From contig JBAMJV010005485.1 in NCBI GenBank assembly GCA_037951105.1, forward strand, positions 1 through 64,000: a stretch of DNA of 64,000 nucleotides, read 5' to 3'. Both the position numbers and the translations under genes were made by a program. Position 1 is the stretch's first letter. Each line of letters starts with the position of its first letter. This stretch comes from Echinarachnius parma (lineage: Eukaryota > Echinodermata > Echinoidea > Clypeasteroida > Echinarachniidae). The notes under the pieces are model-generated. The model saw nothing but the letters and a program-made list of their open reading frames with translations. It had not been told where the DNA came from and did not search any database. Positions 24,101-36,100 of the stretch are shown here, piece by piece.

Positions 24101-27100
24101 CTGCAGACTGTTCCTGCGGCATACTGGTATGCGGCAAGTCTGCAGCAAAGTTTCTTTCTGCCGCATACTTCTAGGTGAGCGGCGAGAGGCCAAATTTTTG
24201 GACTTTAATACACCCGACTGGAATAAAGCAACAACATTGCTCATTTTTAAGGACATTTTCTGAAGATTTTGAAAATGACCATTAAAATTGCCGCAACTTG
24301 TAGCATCACCATGGAAACAAGCACTGAATAGACCACGCCCATTTTTCAAGAAATACAACTAGATTAAAAAAGGAGTAGTTATTTACACATTCCATTATGA
24401 CTTTTTACAGTAAATACTTTTTTTCTAATGATTGAGAGACCTTCAATGGAAAGACAAAACCCATCCTAACGATGGGGCATAATTTTTAAGTAATATCAAT
24501 CAAAATGCGTTGCCTAGCAACATCATTTTCCCTAGCAACAATTTTATCCTTGCATAAAAGAGTGCGTTTTCTTTTTCTGAAGCAATTTTTCTTTTAAAAA
24601 CTAAATAAAACTAGATGGATCTTCGACTGCGCGCAGTCGAAAATTATGCCTCCGCTATGACGCGATTTTTAATATCAAGCCCAAAATAACGTGCACTGAA
24701 ATTTTTTGTTTGTTCATATATATATTTTGAGTTCTGTGACCTTGACCATAGACCCCAAACTTTGATGGCTACATTAGCTCCCAAGACAAATTCAGGTACC
24801 AAGTTAGATTGAAATCTGACACTCAGTTCTTGAGATTGTGCCATTACAAGCCATTTTTGCATATATATATATATTGAGTCATGTGACCTTGACCTTTGTC
24901 CTCATGACCCCCCAAATCTAATCCAATATTTGCCACCCTGATGTGTATGTAACTCATTCCAAGTTTGAAATTGATCCGTCAAACGGTTCTTGAGATGCTT
25001 TTTTGCACATATATTGAGTCCTGCGACCTTGACCTTTCACCTCATGAACCCCAAAATCTAAACAGATCATTGTCACCCCAATATGTACACTCATACCAAG
25101 TTTGAAATTTATCCATCAAACGGTTCTAGAGATATTGCGAGAACAAGGCATGTTTGCACATATATTGAGTCCTGTGACCTTGACCTTTGACCTCATGAAC
25201 CCCAAAATCTAATCAGATCATTGTCTCCCCAATTTATACACTCATACCAAGTTTTAATTTGATCTGTCAACCGGTTCTAGAGATATCGCGAGAACGAGGC
25301 ATTTTTGAACATATATTGAGTCCTGTGACCTTGACCTTTGACCTCATGAACCCCAAAATCTAATCAGATCATTGTCACCCCAATATGTACACTCATACCA
25401 AGTTTGAAATTGATCCGTCAACCGGTTCTTGAGATATCGCGAGAACGAAAACGGGACGTACGGACGGACGGACGTACGTACGGACGGACGGACGGACGGA
25501 CAACCCGAAAACATAATGCCTCCGGCCACTTCGTTGGCGGAGGCATAAAAATACCTGAATCATTTATTAAATTTTGGTACACTTGATTTTGACTATTAGG
25601 TGATGTAATTCAAGAAAAATAAGCATGCCAATCCAAATGTATCAATAGATGTGTGTTATTCTTTGCCTTTAACCAAACCCCAATTGTAATGAATATGTCA
25701 TTTTACAGTACGATTCCATACAATTATAGAATCAATCCAGCTGTATAAGACAGTTCAACTTGTAAAGATTTAATGTTTAGTTTAACAACTTTAATGAGAC
25801 AAAGCAGACACCAATACATATTGATAATGAAATACATATACAATACAAATTATTATCAATGGAGACTATTTTGTTGCCTAGCAACAACATTTTGCCTAGC
25901 AACAACATATTTTACTCATATTTTGCGCGGTTTTGTTACCCTTCCTTGGCAAATTTCTGTATTACAGGTCTGTATTACTTTGGGTACTCAGATAACAATG
26001 ATGGTACACACATGTATATACATTAGATTATCCATGGATACCATTATGTTGCCTAGCAACAACATTTTACCTAGCAACAACATATTTTGCTCATATTTAG
26101 CGTTTTTGTTTTACCCTTCGTTGGCAAATTTCTGTTTTATAGGTCTGTAATACTTTGGGTACTCGGATAACAATGATGGTACACACATGTATATACTTTA
26201 GATTATCCATGGATACCATTATGTTGCCTAGCAACAACATTTTACCTAGCAACAACATATTTTGCTCATATTTAGCGTTGTTTTTTACCCTTCCTTAGCA
26301 AATTTCTGTGTTATATGTCTGTATTACTTTGGGTACTCGGATAACAATGATGGTACACACATGCATATACTTTAGATTATCTATGGATACCATTATGTTG
26401 CCTAGCAACAACATTTTACCTAGCAACAACATATTTTGCTCATATTTAGCGGGGTTTTTTACCCTTCCTTGGCAAATTTCTGTGTTATAGGTCTGTATTA
26501 CTTTGGGTACTCGGATAACAATGATAGTACACACATGTATATACTTTAGATTATCCATGGATACCATTACGTTGACTAGCAACATTTTACCTAGCAACCA
26601 CATATCTGACATATATTCAGAGAGTTGTATTACCTTTCATTGACACATTATTGGATGTAAAGCCTTCATTAATATGGATTCTTGGTTAACCTTGATGATG
26701 CAACAAATGAAGTTATTCACAGTGACCATTGCATTGCCTAGCAACCGCATTTTACCTAGCATAAATTTGAAGTAAATATAAGTAAAAAGCATTGCCTAGC
26801 AACATAAATTTCCCTAGCAACCATTTCATCCGTCTATAAAGGCTTGATTTTTCATTTTCTAAAGTGATTTTTCTTTTCAAAACTAAATTAAAATGTCTTT
26901 GAATCAATTTGGTTGTGATTGACTTGATTTGTATTGTAAAATGATCATATTCAAGAAAAATAATCATGCCAACCAAAATATATTATATAGATGTTTGTTA
27001 GTATATGCCTTGAGTTGGGTAAGAGGTAAGCCTTCATGTTGCAACATGTGTACAAATACTACTGTAGATTATCTATTGTATTATCATGTTACCGAGTAAC

Positions 27101-30100
27101 AATATTTTACCTAGCAATCACCCATTTTACTTATTTTCAACGGGTTTTACACTGGCCTTGCTCAGGATTTTTCTGTTCAATTGAACATTACTTTTGATTA
27201 CTATGGCTAACTTTTACATTCATTTTACGTCAAAGTTTCTTTTCTTAACTTCATATTACGTTAAAGTTTCTAACTGTACATAGCAGCAAATAAAGCAGTG
27301 TGAAAAACAGGTCTGAATCATGACCTCTTTTCCAAAATGGCTTGTCCTGACCATGTATTTAGTGCCTACAATTGGTACAAATTTTAAAGGATGGCCAATG
27401 GAGATGGTGGACAGCAACATAGTATGTGTGGGAATGCCCGTCTACGTAGATCATATATTAATGATTTCATATACTGTATAATTATGTAAAATCTTGGGGT
27501 ATGAGTACGATTTTGGCCCACAAAAGAACCATTACATGGATCTAATAACATTGCCAACATTTTCAAAACTTATTTGGAACTGTAGTGGTTTTCACATACC
27601 TCATTTCAAATAAACAGCAATTTGTTTTATGCCATTCTAATATTCAGAATATGAATCCTGTTGTTTAATTGGAAGAAGAAGAAGATAAATAGAGTAGGGG
27701 AATTAATGATCAAATTGGCATGATACATCTATATGGCAGGAAAGCCTACCAGTTGACATATTTATGTATTGTACAGTGGTGCTGGTTGGCATGTCACTTG
27801 TTAGATTGTATTCTTTAACCAAGCATAATGGATCTTTCTCCACCCATTTGCAATGAGTAATTGAGATTCTATTTGGAGGAAGTAAACCTTCTTCAGGACA
27901 GACAAGAACAAAAAAACATATTTAGGTTTCAGATCACAATACACAGAACATTTGCAAAGTGGCAGAGTCTGGCATGGAGTTATATTATGATGAAAGGTTC
28001 AATAAATAGGCAGTTGAAAGTGTTTAGAATTAATTAGATGACGTTGTTAACATGATTTAGGAGAAGACTGTGCCTGTGCAAGTGAAGACCGATAGGATTG
28101 CCGCGTTTAAAGTGCTTAAAGTTTTATACAACCACTCTGGACAAGCTAAATCAAACATAAAAAGATCAACGGATAAAGACATAATGTGCTGTCTTTGAAA
28201 ATCTGTGCTGCTCAAAAAGAGCTTGGCATAATAGCTTTTTAGAATAGAAACAGGAATGATCAGCAATACAAAATGTATCATGCAAATTCAAGGGAAACTT
28301 AACTTTGCTAAACCATTTGGCGCTTGTGTATTCCACTGCCGAATAATGTGTTGATGGTCAAAATTGCAGAGGATTGCAGAGGATGAACTGTTTAATGTAT
28401 TTCATTTTCTTTTTACTCAGCACCATGGTTGTTGAAGGTTGTATGAATACAAGGCAGTGTTCTTGTCATGGATCAAGGCTCATCGACCCAAATTCTCATC
28501 AGTGGCTCAACTTGAGCAATGACAAACGAACAATGTACAAAGCAGAAAAGTCCAGAGAAAGCCAGTTGAATGAACTGTTCAATATCAAATATAAGTCAGA
28601 TGTGTGGTTGCTAGGTAAAATGTGGTTGCTAGGCAATGCAATGGTCACCGTGAATAACTTAATTTGTTGCACCATCAAGGTTAACCAAGAATCCATATTA
28701 ATGAAGGCTTTACATCCAATAATGTGTCAATGAAAGTTAACACAACTCTCTGAATGTATGTCAGATATGTGGTTGCTAGGTAAAATGTTGCTAGTCAACA
28801 TAATGGTATCCATGGACAATCTAAAGTATATACATGTGTGTACCATCATTGTTATCCGAGTACCCAAAGTAATACATACCTATACAACAGAAATTTGCTA
28901 AGGAAGGGTAAAAAAAAAAACCGCTAAATATGAGCAAAATATGTTGTTGCTAGGTAAAATGTTGTTGCTAGGCAACATAATGGTATCCATGGATAATCTA
29001 AAGTATATACATGTGTGTACCATCATTGTTATCCAAGTACCCAAAGTAATTTAAAAACCTATCAAACAGAAATTTGCCAAGGAAGGGTAAAAAACCCTGC
29101 TAAATATGAGCAAAATATGTTGTTGCTAGTTAAAATGTTGTTGCTAGGCAACATAATGGTATCCATGGATAATCTAAAGTATATACACGTGTGTACCATC
29201 ATTGTTATCCGAGTACCCAAAGTAATACATACCTATAAAACAGAAATTTGCTAAGGAAGGGTAAAAAAAACCCCGCTAAATATGAGCAAAATATGTTGTT
29301 GCTAGGTAAAATGTTGTTGCTAGGCAACATAATGGTATCCATGGATAATCTAAAGTATATACATGTGTGTACCATCATTGTTATCCGAGTACCCAGAGTA
29401 ATTTAAAAACCTATAAAACAGAAATTTGCCAAGGAAGGGTAAAAAACCCCGCTAAATATGAGCAAAATATGTTGTTGCTAGGTAAAATGTTGTTGCTAGG
29501 CAACGTAATGGTATCCATGGATAATCTAAAGTATATACATGTGTGTACCATCATTGTTATCCGAGTAACCAAAGTAATACAGACCTATAAAACAGAAATT
29601 TGCCAAGGAAGGGTAAACAAATCCCGCTAAATATGAGCAAAATATGTTGTTGCTAGGCAAAATGTTGTTGCTAGGCAACAAAATAGTCTCCATTGATAAT
29701 AATTTATATTGTATATGTATTTCATCATCAATATTTATTGGTTTCTGCTTTGTCTCATTAAAGTTTTTAAACTAAACATTAAATCTTCACAAGTAAAACT
29801 GTCTTATACAGCTGGATTGATTCTATAATTGTATGGAATTGTACTGTAAAATGACATTTTCATGAAAATTGGGGTTTGGTTAGGCACAGAATAACAAACA
29901 TCTATTGATACATTTGGATTGGTATGCTTATTTTTCTTGAATTGCATAACCTAATAGTCAAAATCAAGTCTACCAAAATTAAATGAATGATTCAGGTATT
30001 TTTTTATTTAGTTTTTAAAAGAAAAATTGCTTCAGAAAAAGAAAACGCACACTTTTATGCAAGGATAAAATGGTTGCTAAGGAAAATGATGCTGCTAGGC

Positions 30101-33100
30101 AACGCATTTCGATTGATATTTACTTAAAAATTATGCCCCATTGTTAGGATGGGTTTTGTCTTTCCATTGAAGGTTTCTCAATCATTAGAAAACAAGTATT
30201 TATTGTAAAAAGTCATATGGAATGTGTAAATAACTACTAATTTGTTAATCTAGTTGTATTTCCTGAAAAATGGGCGTGGTATATTCAGTGCTTGTTTCCA
30301 TGGTGATGCTACAAGTTGCGGCAATTTTCATGGTCATTTTCAAAATCTTCAGAAAATTTCCTTTAAAATGAGCCATGTTGTTGCTTTATTCCAGTCGGGT
30401 GCATTAAAGTACAAGAAATGTGCCACTTTTTGGCCTCTCACCGCTCACCTATTCGGCATACTCTTTGCCGCAGAATAAAAGTCTGCCGCAGATGTGCGGC
30501 AGATCTGCTGCAGATCTGCGGCATACTTTTTACTTTCCTATATCTTTTATTAACATACGAGACGAGTCATAAGACAACATCAGCAAGGCACCATGGCAGA
30601 AAGAGTTGCTATTGATTGTAAAGTTGCAATTAAATGCAGGTCACATCATATGAGTAATTGCACAAGTCTTAATATTCAAATGTGCATATTATCTGACATG
30701 AAATAATTGCAACTTGATTGCAATTCTTTTTGCAACGGGATGAGGGTAATAATACAAGTGCAAAGGGATATGCACTTGCAATGTGTTATGCGCGATTTAA
30801 AAACTGTGTATTATCATTACTATTATTATCTTAAGTGTGTGCATGTACTTACGACGGACGAGGCCCCGCTATGACGAGGACAGTCCCAGTGATCCTTCCT
30901 ATCTGCTGTGATGACATTCCTAAACGCTCTGCAAGCTTGTAGCCCTCCAAGTACGGATACTGCATGAGGTCGGACTAAGACCAAACAACAAAGAAATGGT
31001 TAGTACGGTTACCACATTGTGCAACCATGTAGCTCTCAAAGTACTGCATGAAGTGGGACTGAGACACAAGAACAGAGAAATAATTTGTGTGGGCTCCACA
31101 TAAACTGACCATTAGAAAAGTTAAGTAAAGAATTATACGGATAATGCACATTCTAGAGTGCATTGTGTAAATGCAACACACTCGAGGCTTTGTTAGATGT
31201 ATAGACAATGCATGAGGTGTAAGCAGAGTGTGTTGCTTGCATTTGACAAAGCTGAGAGTGTGTTGCACTTACACGGATGCACGATAATTAAGAACATGTA
31301 TTATCTGTTTTATAAAACGAGCTCAACAATAGAATTGTTTATTTTGCTGGATTATTTGAAACAGACTTGCCACTATTAGTTACCCAGTCTATATTTATTA
31401 GAAACTTACATCATTCATCATCACTAGTACGAAAAATGTTAGTCATCGTGGTGCTAAGATGAAAAAAGAACGAATAGATCGGTTGTCTCACGATGTATAC
31501 AAACTAGTGTATTGCGACGTTTCGGCTGCGAACTGCTAGCCTTCATCTGGCAATGTGGACTGAGCGCTGCGCTGCGAGCGTGTTATATACCGCCTGCGCG
31601 GTTTCTGTGCAGTATCGTTTGGTTCGGACGCCGCGCTGCCATTGGCCGGTGCCGCTGGCCAATCACCGCCCGTAGCGGCCGGGGGAAATGCGGACTTAGC
31701 GGGAAGCGCGTGGCAAGAACCACCATGGTCACTCGGTGCGGGCGCGGTCACAGCGGGGGCGACCGGGGAAAATACGGACGTAGCGGGAAGCACGTGGCAA
31801 TCTGCATTACGGTCACTTGATGTGGTCGCAGCGGGGGGAGTGTGGCGACGGATGGTTGGCAGCCATTCTTCAGGAATGTCAATACCGTTGTCTCTATTAA
31901 TGTTATTCGGATGCAAACGAATTTGAATCGCTTCCTTTACGCGCCGCGTATACCAATGCTTGTCATGCGCTATGCAACGTACCTCATCCCAATTCGGAGG
32001 ATGATCGGAGTCCCATGCATGTTCCGTGACCGCGGAATTGTCAGTGCGTCGAAGCCTGACATCCCTGCGGTGTTCAGTCATCCTTTCACCTACGGGTCTA
32101 CCTGTTTCGCCAATGTAGACCTTGTCACAAGTCCCGCAGGGGATCTTGTACACAACACCATCGCGTCTATCGGGGAGCGCGGGGTCCTTCGGGCGGACAA
32201 GCTGGTTTCGGAGAGTAGTGTCGGATCTAAAAACAGTGCGTATGCTATGCTTCTCCAGGTGTCGGCGGAGTTGACGAGAAATGCTATCAACAAACGGAAG
32301 TACGACGGTGGACTTATATTGCGCAGGTTCCTCGGCAGGAACGTTCTTCTTCTTCGCGATTCTATTAAGAAAAGAACGCGGGTATCCATTCGAAACAAGA
32401 GCAGATGCAATGTGTTGCTTCTCAGCGGCTGTGCATTGGGGTTTGGTGACGATGCGTGAAGCTCGGTCATAAAGACACTTCACTACCCCGCGCTTGACGG
32501 ATTGAGGATGGTGCGAGTCGTAGGCCAGGTACTGGTCGGTGTGTGTGGGCTTCCTATACACAGTGGTAGTGAGGATGCCGTCGGTATCTCGGTGCACAAG
32601 CGTGTCAAGAAAGGCGATGCGACTGTCGTTCTCCATTTCCATGGTAAAACGAATGGACGGTTGCTGCGCGTTCATGTGTGTAAAAAGCCGATCGGCGGCG
32701 GATCTATGAGTCACAATGAAAGTATCATCGACATATCGCTTCCAAATCCTCGGTGCGCAATCGGGCGGGCAAGTCTCAAGCGCTTGTTCCTCGAAAGATT
32801 CCATGAACAATTAGTTGGCAATGACGGCGGAAACCGGACTACCCATGGCCGCTCCTTCCCGTTGTTCGTAGAAGTCACCATTGTACATAAAGTACGTGGA
32901 TTGTAGCACAAACTTCAGGAGCTCTGCGACCTGGGCAGGAGAGAGCTTTGTACGATCGGACAAGCCTGCGTCGGATTCTAGTCTTTGTAGCGCGACACGA
33001 CAAGCGGCTTCAATGGGAACATTGGTGAACAATGACACCACATCGAAAGAGATCATGACCTCGTGGTCTTGTATAGTCTCACTGCGCAGGAAATCGACAA

Positions 33101-36100
33101 ACGAAGCTGAGTTGCGGACTGCGTGTCCGTTGGAACCAATCAACGGCGAGAGAATGTCGGCTAGAAACTTAGAAGTATTATACGCGAACGAGTTTACACA
33201 CGAAACTATGGGGCGCAGCGGGATCTCGGGCTTATGGATTTTTGGCAATCCATAGATCCTCGGCGGTTGCTTCTGCGAAGGTTTCAATCTGCGGTACATC
33301 GAGTCATCGATTTCACCATTCTTATGAAAGCCGCGGAGAATGGTTGAGAGCTTGCGAGAGAGACGCTCGGTCGGGTCTTTCGGGATAGCGCGGTATGGGC
33401 CTGAGTCATGCAAATCCGATATCTTGGCGCGGTATGTGTCGGTGTCTAACACCACGCTGGCACAGCCTTTGTCAGCTGGTAAAATCATAACGGAGCTGTC
33501 ATCCTTGAGCGATTTCAAGGCTTTGCGCATACCGGGAGTAACGTTGGGCTTCGGCTGTGGTGAGGATCGCATTGACCTCCCTGCGTACGGAGCCGACGGT
33601 TTCGGCATCAAGGCAACGGATAGACGATTCAACCTTAGCAATAATTTCGGTAGCGGAGATGCGCTTGGGAGCTATGGCAAAATTTAGCCCCTTACTAAGT
33701 AGCGCAGTCTCGTCAGAAGTCAATTTTCGCGCGGATAAATTGACTACCCATGTATCAGATACGGTACAAACGGCGTTATGCTTACCCTGTTCAATCAATT
33801 TGCCAACTTGTTCATGGAATCTTTCGAGGAACAAGCGCTTGAGACTTGCCCGCCCGATTGCGCACCGAGGATTTGGAAGCGATATGTCGATGATACTTTC
33901 ATTGTGACTCATAGATCCGCCGCCGATCGGCTTTTGACACACATGAACGCGCAGCAACCGTCCATTCGTTTTACCATGGAAATGGAGAACGACAGTCGCA
34001 TCGCCTTTCTTGACACTCTTGTGCACCGAGATACCGACGGCATCCTCACTACCACTGTGTATAGGAAGCCCACACACACCGACCAGTACCTGGCCTACGA
34101 CTTGCACCATCCTCAATCCGTCAAGCGCGGGGTAGTGAAGTGTCTTTATGACCAAGCTTCACGCATCGTCACCAAACCCCAATGCACAGCCGCTGAGAAG
34201 CAACACATTGCATCTGCTCTTGTTTCGAATGGATACCCGCGTTCTTTTCTCAATAGAATCGCGAAGAAGAAGAACGTTCCAGCCGAGGAACCTGCGCAAT
34301 ATAAGTCCACCGTCGTACTTCCGTTTGTTGATAGCATTTCTCGTCAACTCCGCCGACACCTGGAGAAGCATAGCATACGCACTGTTTTTAGATCCGACAC
34401 TACTCTCCGAAACCAGCTTGTCCGCCCGAAGGACCCCGCGCTCCCCGATAGACGCGACGGTGTTGTGTACAAGATCCCCTGCGGGACTTGTGACAAGGTC
34501 TACATTGGCGAAACAGGTAGACCCGTAGGTGAAAGGATGACTGAACACCGCAGGGATGTCAGGCTTCGACGCACTGACAATTCCGCGGTCGCGGAACATG
34601 CATGGGACTCCGATCATCCTCCGAATTGGGATGAGGTACGTTGCATAGCGCATGACAAGCATTGGTATACGCAAAGGAAGCGATTCAAATTCGTTTGCAT
34701 CCGAATAACATTAATAGAGACAACGGTATTGACATTCCTGAAGAATGGCTGCCAACCATCCGTCGCCACACTCCCCCCGCTGCGACCACATCAAGTGACC
34801 GTAATGCAGATTGCCACGTGCTTCCCGCTACGTCCGTATTTTCCCCGGTCGCCCCCGCTGCGACCGCGCCCGCACCGAGTGACCATGGTGGTTCTTGCCA
34901 CGCGCTTCCCGCTAAGTCCGCATTTCCCCCGGCCGCTACGGGCGGTGATTGGCCAGCGGCACCGGCCAATGGCAGCGCGGCGTCCGCATCGAACGATACT
35001 GCACAGAAACCGCGCAGGCGGTATATAACACGCTCGCAGCGCAGCGCTCAGTCCACATTGCCAGATGAAGGCTAGCAGTTCGCAGCCGAAACGTCGCAAT
35101 ACACTAGTTTGTATACATCGTGAGACAACCGATCTATTCGTTCTTTTTTCATTCATCATCACTACTGCACTCACTGACTGATTTCACTGTGCAGCAAAAT
35201 GTGCACAGAGTCAACTTCACCAAATTCAATTTGATGGGAAATCGCTGAAAATTGTCCGTAAATGTGAGAATTATAAAGAGACTGTATACATTTCCATTCC
35301 AAAACTTAGTCATGTCAAACCAAATAATTTAAGAAATTTCCAACATGCATATACTACGGAACAGATAATTTACAAAACAAAGCATTTTTTATTTTTATTT
35401 TTTTCTTAGATAGAAACATAGTAAGCGACCATTGTGACATCTGAGCTAAAGTGAAATCAGCACGGTCATTGTGCATTTCCTGCATGTTTGTAGAAATCAA
35501 TAAATAATCATGGATTTAATCACTGGATTTAACCAATCACGTTACTGAATTTAACGGAGCCGTTTTATAATAAGCTCTTAATACATGTGTTCTACGCGAA
35601 ACTTATGATACCTTACAACTCAAATGTGTGATGCCTAAAATTGCAGTACCAAGTTACATTAACACTAACCGAAAACATCAATATAAAACAATTATGATTC
35701 AATGCATGCATGGGGCCAAACCCAAAATCATCAATTGGTTCATTAAAACAAGTTGGTTTTAAGGAGTGATTTAATTTGATCTAATGTCTTACATTCTGGT
35801 TGGCCTTGATGTAGTCCAGGTTTGGTTCATTGGGTGTGGAGAACATCACCTGCACTCGGTCCTTCTCTGTCCTCTCAACCTGATAACAAATTGTAAAAAA
35901 ACATATCCAATATTAACCCATTCCATTTGAGATTCTGAAATCCCCATAGACATAGTACATAGCCCACATTCTCTGACCTTCTCTGTGCTAACAACCTGAT
36001 CAAATGCAGAGAACAAACAAATCATATCCAATATTACAGGAACTAAAGTATACAACATACTTTGGCACTTATTCCAAAAAACTCCACGAAAATAACCACA

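Larger units (their letters stand above)
23116..30543. mobile_element. 7.4-kb fold-back (long inverted repeat) element
   Basis: Left end tataggaaaaaaaagtatgc and right end gcatactttttactttccta (reverse) begin matching gccgcagatctgcagcagat tracts. Arms then match in inverted order: 24171-26760 against 28600-30450, including gtgagcggcgagaggcc / ggcctctcaccgctcac and satellites. The left arm has two extra inserts (about 23213-24170 and 24608-25549). The central spacer 26850-28560 is unique. No transposase recognised. Target duplication not determined. Confidence 0.8.
31427..35149. mobile_element. head-to-head pair of Penelope-like elements in one insertion
   Basis: Two Penelope-like copies diverge from about 33790: a longer minus copy (33790 to about 31459) and a 5'-truncated plus copy (33794 to 35149). 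They share about 1.35 kb of near-identical inverted sequence. A 15-bp direct repeat flanks the pair, so both entered together (or the second copy formed during insertion). A 32-bp non-element tract (31427-31458) lies inside the left duplication. Located in the XRN1 intron between exons 20 and 19. Confidence 0.87.

Noticed and set aside
22620..24170. CRISPR-like spaced repeats in the gccgcagac region
   Set aside because: Repeats are degenerate, mixed in orientation and unevenly spaced; a eukaryotic context makes CRISPR implausible.
28374..28733. 119-codon ORF starting with a hydrophobic, signal-like segment
   Set aside because: Its second half is fold-back satellite sequence (VWLLGKMWLLGN from gttgctaggtaaaatg); no conservation seen.
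25773..29630. Repeated ORFs (e.g. MVHTCIYIRLSMDTIMLPSN) as a gene family
   Set aside because: These are translations of the 177-bp satellite; copies are broken at random.
32090..34674. Many ORFs of 60-210 codons overlapping the Penelope copies in other frames
   Set aside because: Mirror the RT/GIY-YIG frames, and identical shadows appear in both copies because the copies are near-identical.
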